This document shows, in pieces, positions 1-10,200 of a DNA stretch of 63,664 nucleotides. This stretch comes from an uncultured Bacteroidales bacterium (GTDB taxonomy: Bacteria; Bacteroidota; Bacteroidia; Bacteroidales; Bacteroidaceae): NCBI GenBank assembly GCA_902778625.1, contig CACYYM010000014.1:1-63664 (forward strand), written 5' to 3'. The notes below the pieces were generated by a model that was not told the origin of the DNA, did not search any database, and saw only the letters and a program-made list of their open reading frames with translations. The position numbers and the translations under genes were made by a program. Every line of letters begins with the position of its first letter. Positions within the stretch are counted from its first letter, which is position 1.

Positions 1-20
1 CCGCCTGCGGGGATGAAAAA
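1..20. repeat. 22-bp palindromic repeat array 1 (cut by window edge)
   Basis: One visible unit, CCGCCTGCGGGGATGAAAAA, running off the left edge. The core is CCGC-CT-GCGG, the variant that tends to sit at array ends. Its A-run doubles as the U-tract of the terminator of the first giant gene on the minus strand. The end of array 2 has the same sequence, which is what exposes the deletion in the second giant gene. Confidence 0.75.
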
Positions 21-50
21 AGCCTCCCGCGGAAAAACCGCAGGAGGCTT
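15..50 (-). terminator. Intrinsic terminator of giant surface gene 1
   Basis: A strong hairpin with arms AAGCCTCCCGCGG (20-32) and CCGCAGGAGGCTT (38-50), one C/A mismatch and a five-base loop. On the minus strand it is followed by a T-run (15-19). It lies about 30 bp after the stop codon of the first giant gene. A near-identical terminator follows the third giant gene; the second has lost it. Confidence 0.85.
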
Positions 51-78
51 GATGATTTAGCTGATTGTCAGCTTCGGA

Positions 79-3000
79 TTATTGTTCCTGGCTAGCCATA
101 ATGGTCAGGATGTTCGTGACGTCGGCAATATCCACTGTGCCATCGCCATTGACGTCGGCCTTTGTCTCGTAGCCATTGCGTGCCATGAGGGTCAAGACGT
201 ACGTCACGTCGGCAATGTCGACAACGCCGTCACTGTTTGCATCACCATCACCACCTGTGCCGATTGCGTTACCCGGAGTAACAACGAGCTTGTTCTCGTA
301 GGGGATAGCGTAGCGGCTGAAGGTCTCTGTGCCACCGGAAGCGACGTAGAGGTTGCCTGCCCAGTCGAATGCAAAGCTTGCGATGCTGGTCTCGCCAACA
401 TTGATGGTCTTCTTCGGGTTGAGGAAGATTCTGCCGTTCTCCATGGGAACGTAGTTGGTCTCGTAGAGCACAATCGTGCTGTTGCCAGTCGGGATGGCAA
501 TGTAGTTGCCGTCGGCTGTGACAGTCATTCTGCCGCCACCGAACTGAGCGCTGATGTTGCTGTAGTCCTCGTTGCCCTCAGCATCGAAGTGCTTGATGCC
601 AGGAGTTGTCTCGGACGGAGTAGCACGCTGGATGAACCAGAGGCCGCCCTGACCGTCGGCACAGATACCTGCCTGATACGGAGTAGCAACATAAGCACCA
701 TCGAGAGCAGCGATGTAGCCAGAAGGAGCCGAGAAGTTGTACTGCTTGGAAACGCCCAAGTCGTAGAAAGCACAGTTGAAGTCGGTTACGTTGAGTGCAC
801 CATTGCTGCGCTGACCGCCCAGGAGGTAGAGCTTCAGGTCGTCGCCCTTGCCCTCGGCAGCCATACCGACAGCCATACGGCTCTGCTCCTCGTCGCCAAC
901 GTAGGTGATACCAGTAGCCTCGTCGAGCTCGCCGCCCGTGAAGACAGGCTTCCAAGGCTCGTTGAGGTCCTCGGGATTGATCTCCCAGATGGGGCTGGCG
1001 CTTGTAGCACCGGCACGAGCCACGAAGAGACGACCGTCCTTAGAGAAGCAGAGGTCTTGCAGGTCGAGTGTGTAGCCGTCCACAATAGCGAGAGGTGTCT
1101 CGCCCTGAATGTCGAGACCGCCGTAGAAGCCGGGAGTACCGTCTTCAGCGTTGATGGGCTCGAAGTTCTGGTCGAATGCGAAGAGAGCACCAACCTTGTC
1201 AGCACTGTGGTAGCCTACGAAGCCATTGTTGTTGTAAACATCAATCCAAGACTCAGCCAAGAGAACCTGACCGAAGCCCTTGCTTGCAGGATTGTTGTTG
1301 ATGGCCATACCGTAGGGGCCCCAAACCTTGTAGCTGCCAACCTTGACAACGTCGAGCGTGCCCTTGCCTGTAACAGCAACCTCATAAGAGAGAGCCGTCG
1401 GATCGTCGCCAAGTGCGCTTGCAGGAACCTCTACGCGGTATGAACCTGCCGTGAACTCACCTTCGACTGCCTGAGTGTAACCATTGCTGAAGCGTACCTC
1501 TACAGCCTCAGCCTCAGCATTGAGGTTGAAGGTTACGACAACCTTCTCACCCATATACGTGGCCTCCAGATTGTATGCGTAAGCATTGAGCTGTGGGTTG
1601 GGCTTATCGTTGGTGTACTGACCGCCGTAGTAGTAAACAGCATCGCCACCGAACAGATGAGGAGCAGCCTCAGTGCCAAGCGTCTGGAACCAGTAAGGAT
1701 CGTCGCCGCTCTGGCCGTTCAGCTTCCAGCAAATCTCGCCGCTTGCCAACTGCTCGGGAGTAACGAGTGTGCCTTGCTGGCCGCGGAAGAACTGAGAAAC
1801 AAAGACATTCGTTGCGTTGGCGCCAGCACCACGGGCAATAGTCTGAGAGTTGTCGCCTTCTGCACCGACATTGGTGTACTCAGACATGATGAGCGTGTTG
1901 TTGATCTTCAGGGAAGCATCTGCCCAACCTGCAACACCACCTACATACCAGAAGGGGCCAACGCCTTCTTCCGCGCCGTCACCAATCAGGTGAGTCTTGA
2001 CGAGACAGTTGCTGATCACACTGTTTGCACTGCCATTGCGTCCGATGACACCACCGGAAGAAGTGTCGCCAGAGAGGTTGGGAGCAAGGTGGAAGGCAAC
2101 AGCAATCTCAACGTTATCAATAGTTGACTTGCCGGACATCCAGCGTGTCACAGGACCAGAGAACTGATGGCTTGTGAACATCTCACCAGTCAGCTTCAGG
2201 TTCTTGACGGTAGCGTTCTGCAGCTCGTAGAACAGCGTTGCAGGCTCTGCATAGCCGTCCGACGGGATGCGAGCGTCGTCGATATAAACGTTTTCAAGTG
2301 CGTGGCCCTGACCGTCGAGCTCGCCGGCAAAGATGTGCACAGCGTTCTCGCCTCTGTTGTGACCGATAGGCAGCATTGCTACGCCAGCCATATCGACATC
2401 GGCAATGAGCTTACCCTTAGCGTACTTGTCCTTCTCACTTGCAATAGCACGATAAGCAGCGAACTGCTTCGGGTTGCCAATGAGGTAGTAGCCGTCCTCG
2501 TCCTGCTCTGGCATAATGGCTGCAACAACTGCAGCTGCTGCTTCATCAAGTTGGGGATTAAGGGCTTCTTCCGTACTGTATGTGCCGTCATCGAATGCAG
2601 CGTATATTTCCTCAGTTGCGTTATAGAGAACTTCAGTCTCGTCGGGGCTGAAGATCTGCTCGCCAGTATCGAAATAGTCGCCAGCGTCGTCCTTCTCAAC
2701 CAAATCGAGGTTGAACGCCTCGAACAAGCTCAGCATTTCTGCGTAGTCGTAGAGTGATACATAAGCCTGCTTGCCGTCGTAGATTGCCTGGAAGAGATCG
2801 GAGAACTCCTTGACAAGGGCAGCCTTAGCCTCAACGCCCTCTGTCTCCTCTACCTGGTCAACAAGACCCTGAAGCTGGTCTCTCAACTCAGCAGGGAAGT
2901 TCGGGCCGATGGTACGGTTATCTGCGTAAGGTACTTCGGTATAAATATCGACGCCTGTATTGAAGTCGATGATGGTCTGAGCACGTTCAACCATGTTCTC

Positions 3001-6000
3001 GAGAACAAGGTCGAGAGCGCTGTTGGTCTGTCCTTCGTCGTCACCACAGTAGGTCACATTGAGACCACTCCAGCCAGTCCAGTCGTTGCTGTAGTGTGTG
3101 CCTGGGTTCTTGATACCGATAGTGAGCTTGCCGTCCTCGCCAACCTTTGCGATGGTGTAAACCTTGTAACGGTCTGCCTTTGCAGCAATTGCCATACCGG
3201 TCTCGCCATGAACGACATAACCTACGATGCCGTCTTCGCCTTCTGTTGTGAAGTAGTCCTCATAGATTGGGAGGTCGTAAGATGTTGCGATTCCAAGGTT
3301 GCAGTTCTCGCCGTCCACTGCGTCTTCAACACTAACAGGATCCTCGATAACTGCGGGGAAGTAGTTGAAGATGCCGTTAGCATAGATACCGGAAGCGTAG
3401 TTGTAGCTGTAACGGCTGTTGCTGGGACGGAAGGCAGCGTGTGTGCCAATGAGGTAGTAACCGGGCTTCACACCCTCAACAGTCTGGTATTGGTCACCTG
3501 TTACGTCCCAAGCCTCAACGCCTACGATGGTCCGGCCGTCTTCTGTTTGTGTTGTGCCATAGTCTGTGCTGAAGCCGCCGTTCCAATTCTCCCTCTGCTT
3601 GCTGAAGTCGCCGTTAGGAATGAGCTTGCTGACGTCGTCGCCAGGAATGTAACCGCTGATGATTGCATCTTGCAGCCACTTCGTCACACGCTCTGTCTCA
3701 GCCTGGATTTCCTCGCCAGTCGCAGTGTGAACGTCGATGATGTACTCGTAAGTACCGAGAGGATTGTCATCACTGGGCTCCTCAACATCTGTCAGATATG
3801 CCTCAAGAGCGTCGCGAAGATCGCCTTCGAAGCCTGCATTCTCTTCGAGGAATGTCTTCACTCTTTCGCACTCGTTGATGTAAGCCTGATAGATGGCAGC
3901 GTTCTCCATAGCGGCAGCCTTCGCTGTTTCGATAGCTGTGATTGCTTCGGCATAAGCCTCGAGAGACTCAACGTCGTCGAGTGCCTCAACTGCTGCGCTC
4001 CATGCATCAAGCAGAGACTGAGTAGCGATGACACCGTCGATTGCTTCCTGTTCGTCATGCTGTACAGCAGCGACTACATCTGAAAGCTCCGATTCTGGAA
4101 TTGAGAAGTACTGGCCTGCGCCATAAACAACGACGCCGTGATTGTCGAACGGATAAGGATGAGCGTCCTCTTCGAGCGTCTGATACCATACCGGCTCAGC
4201 GAACTGCTTGCCGTTCAGGTTGTAGCAAAGAGTACCGTTGGCAACCTCTTCCAGCGGCAGAGTAATCGTCTTGCGATCTGCTGCCGTGGGATTGTAGTGT
4301 TGCTGCTTGCTTTGGTCAACGCCTTCAATGTCTGCTTCGTAGCAGTTGACGACCTTTGCAGAGCCACGGGTGAAGGAGTCGCTTGAGTAAATGGCTGAAG
4401 CCTGCATCTTGCAAGTACTCCAGCAATTGGTCACTACAGAGCCTGCGCCCGAGTAGCCGCAGATAGCGCCTGACTCGACACCGCTTGTGATTTCGCCTGA
4501 TACCCAGCAGTTGGTGATTATCATGTTCATAGAACCACCCGAGCAGACACCTACGATACCCGCTGCATTACGAGTTCCAACACCAACCTTACCTTCGAAG
4601 CCGACACCCGTGACGTAGATTGTGCCGCTGCCACTGGTAGTACCAATTACACCAGCATAGTTAGCAGCAAACAGTTCGCAGGTTTCGTCGAGGTAGACGT
4701 TCTTGACAACTGCGCCATCACCGACGGCACCAATCAAACCAATGTTGATTGCACCGGGCTTGTTGATAACGAAGTTGCTGATTTTGTGACCTTGGCCATC
4801 GAATGTGCCGACATAGATTGACGGAGGAGTAAAGCGATCCATGTGGCCAGCCATGTCGATGTCTTCCGTCAGCTTTGCGCTGGCATCGGTGTGTGCCGAA
4901 GCATAGACGCTCCACCATGCAAGTTCTGCGCCATTGCTGATTTCGTACCAGCCGTCAACGGGAGTGATAAAGTTCTCGTCCATCTGTCCGCAGTTTTTGC
5001 ACCAGCCGTCCTCATATTCGTGAGGAGGAATGTTGCCTGAGCCTGAAGCGCTGTTGGAGTAAGCGACATCAGTGCCGATAGGTGTGCCGTCGCAAGAATA
5101 GTTTGCTGCAACGGAATAGACGAGTGCGCCTTCCTTAGCGATTGGCATAGGCTCGGGGTCTGTGCCGATCAGCTGATAGAAGCGCTCTAAGCCGCTCTGC
5201 TTGCTGTTCAGGAAGAATGCAAGCTCACCGTTTGCAATGCCTTCTGCATTCTCGTAGTGTGTCACGCCTTCATCGGTGAGGTCTGTTACGTCGGGACCTT
5301 CAATGGTATTCACGACATAACAGTTCTCTTTGACACCGTTACCCGGCATACGGGTGAAGTGCTGTGAGTTCTCGATGTTACCGCTGCCGCCTGCGCCGAT
5401 GAGGTTGCCGAGGAATGCGCAGTTCTTGAAGTAGGTCTTCGTTGCTGCCCAACCGGAAAAGCCACCGATACGCACGCATCCTGCGTTGGTTGACGGGTCG
5501 CGCGGTGTGGTGAAGTCACCGGCATAGATACAGTTCTCGACGGTTTTTTCCACTCCGCCCATCCAGCCGAACATACCGCCAGAGCTGTTATCGCCGTCAA
5601 GGTCGGAATTGATGTCGATGTCGGAATAGACGTTGCGCACTAAAGCCATGCAGGCACGCCCTGCAATGGAGCCGGTGTTCTGTCCGGTTGTGCCGATGGT
5701 GCCGTGCAAGATGAGGTTCTCGACGTTACCCCACATGACGGGGAACAAGCCGCCGCGTGTGGGTATGTCGCTCATTTCGAGCGTCAACGTGTGCCCGTCG
5801 CCGTTGAAGTTACCGCGAACGCCCACGTTGTCGTTGCCGGAGTTGAAGAAGATGTATTGTCCGGGCTCAGCGATGTACTCGATGTCGGCTGCCATCTTCA
5901 TGTTGATTGAGAGGCAGTTGGCGACGCGGTTCCAGCCTTCTGCCACGTCGATGTCTTCCTTGGACTTCAGGAGGATTGCCCTGTCGGTCTTGTCGAACTT

Positions 6001-7107
6001 CGTCGGGTCGTCGAACTCGAAGTAGTGGAAGTTGAAGCATCCGCAGGCTGTGCAGACGCCGTACTTGTCGAAGCTGTGCTTTGCTGCCTGGTCGCTGCCG
6101 CTGTTGGAATAGGTGGCTGCTTCTTCCGTGAGGCCTGCGCAATCAGTGGCGACTGAAGCATAGACTCTGCCTGTGCCGAATGCTGCGGGCACGGGGAATG
6201 GGTCAGTTCCGATGGTCTGAACCCATGCAATATTGCTCTGGTCGTTGTTCAGCTGATAGCAGATGCGACCGTCGGCAAGATCCTCAAGAGGCACGACTGT
6301 CGTTGCAGGATTGGTGCCGCCCCAATCTACTGTGACGTAGTTGTTGTAGCAAGCGCCGCCGGGACGGTTTGCATACGGGTCGGCGTTGTACGTCTCGAGG
6401 TCGACGGCAAGCGTGTTGGACTCAGCTCGTGCGATGTTGCTGCTGTGTCCGTTCGATGCATCGGCGTAATTGAACGTGCTGGCGTTGCTGACCACGAGGC
6501 AGTTCACGATGTTGGTGCGCTCCTCCGCCCAGCCGACCACGCCGCCGCAGTTCGTGGTGTTGTCGCCTGTGATGGCAATCTTCACCAAGCAGTCCTCGAT
6601 GAGCGAACCGTAGTTGGTGACTGCAGCAATGCCGCCGTGCGTGGCATCGCCGGCCACGGCGCTGTTGATGGTGACGTCAACATAGCAGCCGCGCACGATA
6701 CCCTTGTTGCGCGCCACGATACCGCCGGCGAACTTGCTGGCTGTGGTGATGGTACCCGTCACCTTCAGGTTCTGGATGACGGCATTGCTGCCGGTGTAGC
6801 GGAAGAGGCCTGCATTTATCTCCTCCGGAAACATGTTGATTTTGATGGTGTGGCCTGCACCTTCGAAAGTGCCTTGGTAGCGGTTTTCCGCTGTGCCAAT
6901 CATGGTACCGTCGACGCCTCTGTCAATGTCGGCCGTGAGCACGGCATTGGCGTTGACTTGACCATCATTTACGAGCTGAGCAAACGCTTCGAGGTCTGCT
7001 GCAGAACCAATCTGATAGACGCCTCCCACATCGGAGAGTGCCCATGCAGCTGTGCAGACGACGCTCATCAGCGCTGTCAGACACAGATTCAGTAGTCTTT
7101 TTCTCAT
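79..7107 (-). CDS. Giant secreted surface protein 1 (GLUG-like repeats, CBM-like module, propeller-like region, dockerin)
   Basis: A 2,342-aa protein with signal peptide MRKRLLNLCLTALMSVVCTA, so exported; its ligand is unknown. Modules in order: GLUG-like beta-helical blocks (about 25-1010) rich in 'LxxxxDIDMAG' and 'NCLV' motifs; two CxxC motifs (about 352 CTACG, 700 CKNCG) each preceded by H-x-Y/F; a helical FIVAR-like stretch (about 1020-1160); a galactose-binding-like module opening LIPNGDFS (about 1164-1370); more helices; a fourth GLUG block (about 1530-1800); a beta-sheet/propeller-like region opening YGMAINNN (about 1930-2270); and two dockerin-like calcium loops (DANSDGVVDIADV, DVNGDGTVDIADV; 2289-2342). 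It is paralogous to the next two genes upstream. Adhesion or glycan capture is an inference; no catalytic domain was recognised. Confidence 0.85.
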   Translation of the reverse strand: MRKRLLNLCLTALMSVVCTAAWALSDVGGVYQIGSAADLEAFAQLVNDGQVNANAVLTADIDRGVDGTMIGTAENRYQGTFEGAGHTIKINMFPEEINAGLFRYTGSNAVIQNLKVTGTITTASKFAGGIVARNKGIVRGCYVDVTINSAVAGDATHGGIAAVTNYGSLIEDCLVKIAITGDNTTNCGGVVGWAEERTNIVNCLVVSNASTFNYADASNGHSSNIARAESNTLAVDLETYNADPYANRPGGACYNNYVTVDWGGTNPATTVVPLEDLADGRICYQLNNDQSNIAWVQTIGTDPFPVPAAFGTGRVYASVATDCAGLTEEAATYSNSGSDQAAKHSFDKYGVCTACGCFNFHYFEFDDPTKFDKTDRAILLKSKEDIDVAEGWNRVANCLSINMKMAADIEYIAEPGQYIFFNSGNDNVGVRGNFNGDGHTLTLEMSDIPTRGGLFPVMWGNVENLILHGTIGTTGQNTGSIAGRACMALVRNVYSDIDINSDLDGDNSSGGMFGWMGGVEKTVENCIYAGDFTTPRDPSTNAGCVRIGGFSGWAATKTYFKNCAFLGNLIGAGGSGNIENSQHFTRMPGNGVKENCYVVNTIEGPDVTDLTDEGVTHYENAEGIANGELAFFLNSKQSGLERFYQLIGTDPEPMPIAKEGALVYSVAANYSCDGTPIGTDVAYSNSASGSGNIPPHEYEDGWCKNCGQMDENFITPVDGWYEISNGAELAWWSVYASAHTDASAKLTEDIDMAGHMDRFTPPSIYVGTFDGQGHKISNFVINKPGAINIGLIGAVGDGAVVKNVYLDETCELFAANYAGVIGTTSGSGTIYVTGVGFEGKVGVGTRNAAGIVGVCSGGSMNMIITNCWVSGEITSGVESGAICGYSGAGSVVTNCWSTCKMQASAIYSSDSFTRGSAKVVNCYEADIEGVDQSKQQHYNPTAADRKTITLPLEEVANGTLCYNLNGKQFAEPVWYQTLEEDAHPYPFDNHGVVVYGAGQYFSIPESELSDVVAAVQHDEQEAIDGVIATQSLLDAWSAAVEALDDVESLEAYAEAITAIETAKAAAMENAAIYQAYINECERVKTFLEENAGFEGDLRDALEAYLTDVEEPSDDNPLGTYEYIIDVHTATGEEIQAETERVTKWLQDAIISGYIPGDDVSKLIPNGDFSKQRENWNGGFSTDYGTTQTEDGRTIVGVEAWDVTGDQYQTVEGVKPGYYLIGTHAAFRPSNSRYSYNYASGIYANGIFNYFPAVIEDPVSVEDAVDGENCNLGIATSYDLPIYEDYFTTEGEDGIVGYVVHGETGMAIAAKADRYKVYTIAKVGEDGKLTIGIKNPGTHYSNDWTGWSGLNVTYCGDDEGQTNSALDLVLENMVERAQTIIDFNTGVDIYTEVPYADNRTIGPNFPAELRDQLQGLVDQVEETEGVEAKAALVKEFSDLFQAIYDGKQAYVSLYDYAEMLSLFEAFNLDLVEKDDAGDYFDTGEQIFSPDETEVLYNATEEIYAAFDDGTYSTEEALNPQLDEAAAAVVAAIMPEQDEDGYYLIGNPKQFAAYRAIASEKDKYAKGKLIADVDMAGVAMLPIGHNRGENAVHIFAGELDGQGHALENVYIDDARIPSDGYAEPATLFYELQNATVKNLKLTGEMFTSHQFSGPVTRWMSGKSTIDNVEIAVAFHLAPNLSGDTSSGGVIGRNGSANSVISNCLVKTHLIGDGAEEGVGPFWYVGGVAGWADASLKINNTLIMSEYTNVGAEGDNSQTIARGAGANATNVFVSQFFRGQQGTLVTPEQLASGEICWKLNGQSGDDPYWFQTLGTEAAPHLFGGDAVYYYGGQYTNDKPNPQLNAYAYNLEATYMGEKVVVTFNLNAEAEAVEVRFSNGYTQAVEGEFTAGSYRVEVPASALGDDPTALSYEVAVTGKGTLDVVKVGSYKVWGPYGMAINNNPASKGFGQVLLAESWIDVYNNNGFVGYHSADKVGALFAFDQNFEPINAEDGTPGFYGGLDIQGETPLAIVDGYTLDLQDLCFSKDGRLFVARAGATSASPIWEINPEDLNEPWKPVFTGGELDEATGITYVGDEEQSRMAVGMAAEGKGDDLKLYLLGGQRSNGALNVTDFNCAFYDLGVSKQYNFSAPSGYIAALDGAYVATPYQAGICADGQGGLWFIQRATPSETTPGIKHFDAEGNEDYSNISAQFGGGRMTVTADGNYIAIPTGNSTIVLYETNYVPMENGRIFLNPKKTINVGETSIASFAFDWAGNLYVASGGTETFSRYAIPYENKLVVTPGNAIGTGGDGDANSDGVVDIADVTYVLTLMARNGYETKADVNGDGTVDIADVTNILTIMASQEQ

Positions 7108-7180
7108 AAATTGATAAATTAGGTTAATAAATAAGGTTAATTAGTTTTTTTTTACTTGCTTTTCAGTGCATAATGTCGTA

Positions 7181-7211
7181 CAAAGATAATAGTTTTTAAC
7201 ATTGACTCAAA
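7181..7211 (-). promoter_or_regulatory. Bacteroidetes-type promoter of giant gene 1
   Basis: On the minus strand, -33 TTTG (7208-7211), a 19-bp spacer and -7 TATCTTTG (7181-7188). The -7 box lies 74 bp from the start codon, as it does in giant genes 2 and 3. Confidence 0.85.
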
Positions 7212-7291
7212 ACTTTTTTTCTATTTTTTTCGTTTGGAAAAACAATTTGTTAAAATAATACAACTTAAAGTTAAAGTTTACAATGTCGTGC

Positions 7292-10200
7292 TTAAAAACA
7301 AGTAATGATAAAAGCAAAAGTTGAGAGGCGCGGCCAGAGGGGGTAAAAAACGCCGCGTGCGGGGATGGGCATCCCCGCGTGCGGCGTTGGCAATTTCCGC
7401 GTGCGGCGTTTGAAACGCCGCCTGCGGGGATGAAAAACGGCCTTTGCCTCGTAGCCACTGCGTGCCATGAGGGTCAAGACATACGTCACGTCGGCAATGT
7501 CGACAACGCCGTCACTGTTTGCATCACCATCACCACCTGTGCCGATTGCGTTACCCGGAGTAACAACTGCACCTTCGTGCCAGCTTGGGATAGCATAACG
7601 ACTCAACGTCTTCGTACTGCTGGATGTAGCATACAGGTTGTTTGCATAGTCGAATGCAAGGCCTGTGATGTTGCCCTCGCTGACAGAGATGTTGTACTTC
7701 GGATCAAGGAAGATCTTGCCGTTAGCCATAGGAACATAGTTGGTTTCATAAATGACAACCTTACCACTTCCTTGTGGGAGAGCAATGTACTTGCCGTCGG
7801 ATGTCACAGCCATCTTACCGCTGTTGGTAGAGGTTGTGGTGTTGCTGTAGTCCTCGTTGCCTTCTGCGTCGAAGTGCTTGATAGAGGGCAGCAACTCAGT
7901 TGGAGCAGAGCGATACTGAACGTACCACAGACCACCCTGACCGTCCTCGTGGATACCAACATGACCCGGAGCGATAGTGTAAACACCATCAAGGGCAGCT
8001 ACATAACCAGAAGGAGCTGCAGACCATTCCGTAGCAGTGCCGAGGTCGTAGAAAGCACAGTTGTAGTCGGTGGTGTTGTATTCACCATTGCTGCGCTGAC
8101 CACCAAGAACATACAGCCTCAGAGCATCGCCCTCACCTTCAACAGCAAGACCGACTGCCATACGGTTCTGTTCTTCGTCACCTACATAAGTGATACCAGT
8201 TGCTTCGTCAAGCTCGCCACCTGTGAAGAGAGGCTTCCAATCTTCCTCGAGGTTATCAGGATTGATCTCCCATACAGAGCTGTTGCTTGTACCAGAAGCA
8301 CGACCAATGAAGAGACGTCCGTCCTTAGAGAAGCGGATGTCCTTCAAGTCGAACTGGTAGTCACCGCCAATAATGAGAGGAGTACCGCCAACAACGTCAA
8401 GACCACCATAGTAAGAACCTACAGGCTGGAAGTCAGCGTCGAATGCGAAGAGAGCACCAGGAGCGTCAGCAGAGAACATGCCGCTGTAATCGTCTCCAGG
8501 ACGAGTTTCGGTGATGAGAACCTGTCCGAAGCCCTTGCTTGCTGGGTTGTTGTTAACAGTCAAACCATAAGGAGAGGTGAACTTGTAGCTGTCGCCAACC
8601 TTGACAACGTCGAGCGTGCCCTTGCCTGTAACGGCAACCTCGTATGTGAGAGCTGTCGGGTCGTCACCAAGCTCGCTTGCAGGAACAGTTGCACGGTAAG
8701 AACCGGCACCAGTAACCTGAACAGGCACTGTGTAGCCATTGCTGAAGCGAACCTCAGCAGCCTCTGCCTCAGCATTGAGGTTGAAGGTCACAACAACATT
8801 CTCGCCAACAAGGTTAGCATCGAGGTTGAATGCAAATGCGTTGAGCTGAGGATTGGGCTTCTCGTTGATGTACTGGCCACCATAGAAGTAAACGATGTCG
8901 TCACCAAACAGGTGAGGAGTAGCATCCACACCGAGCGTCTGGAACCAAGCAACGTTCTCGCCCTGGCTGCCATTCAGCTTCCAAGTAATCTCACCGCTTG
9001 CCAACTGCTCAGGAGTAACCTTCGTGCCGGCTGCAGTACCAAGCTGCGTTACATAGAATACATTAGATACTGTGCAGTTGTCCGGGTTACGGCTGATAGT
9101 ATTGCTTTCATTTGAACCGACAGTGTGTCCCTGAGAGAGAATCAAGGTATTACGTACGGTAGAGCCTGCAGTTGACCAACCGATTACACCACCGCAATGG
9201 TCTGTGCTTTCACCGAACATCGGACAGTTGATGAGACAGTTCTCGATAATCAAACCGGCAGTTTCGTTCACACCGACGATGCCGCCATGTGTACCGTCGC
9301 CTTCAATCGTAGAATAAATCTCAACTTCAACATCACAGTTATTGATGCGAGAGTTGCCATAGCTGTAACCAGTGATACCACCGATGTACTTAGATCCGCT
9401 GTGGTATTGACCTGCCACCTTGATGTTCTTGACAGTAGCTGCGTCAATAGCACCGAACAGACCCGTGTTCTCTGACTCATGATTAATGAAAAGGTTTGTG
9501 ATAGCATGATTCTGACCGTCGAGCGTACCGCGGAAGCGATAGTCTTTGGTGTTGATGGGCTGCATGCCTACACCTGCCATGTCAATGTCAGCTACCAGCT
9601 TACCCTTGATGGTATTATCACCTGAAGTAGCCATAGCACGGAAAGCAACGAGCTCCTTGACAGTACCAATGAGGTAGTAACCGTCCTGATCCTTCTGAGG
9701 CATGATGCCTGCGAAGTCGGGGCTATTGTAGATAGCGTCAATCGCTGCCAAAGCCTCCTCTGTGGTATAAGCACCATTTTCGTATGCCTCGTGCATTTCA
9801 TCAGAAGCACTGAAAGTTAATTCTGTTTCGTCATCGCTGAATACCAGCTCGCCAGTCTCAACCCAGTCTTCTAATTCTTCATCGTACTCAATCAGAGGCA
9901 AGTTCTCCATCTCGAAGCTTGCAAGAGCCTCGGCTGCCGCGAAGAGAGCAACATAAGCGCGCTTGCCGTCATAAACAGCCTGGAAGGTGTCAGAGAAATC
10001 CTTTGCAAGAGCAGCCTTAGCCTCAACGGTATTTGCACCGTCAACTGCGCCAATGAGTTCGTCGAGTTGGTCTCTCAATGCCTGCGGGAAATTTGGACCG
10101 GCATTGGCATCGGTATTAACGTCGTCATATTGATAAGCCAGGATTGTCTCAGCACGTGCAACCATGTTCTCGAGAACAAGGTCGAGGGCTTCGTTTGTCT

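Noticed and set aside
82..1443. Long plus-strand open frames opposite the giant genes (also 7379-9115, 3094-4083, 15446-16714)
   Set aside because: Valine/alanine-rich shadows of the real minus-strand genes, without start signals or recognisable domains.
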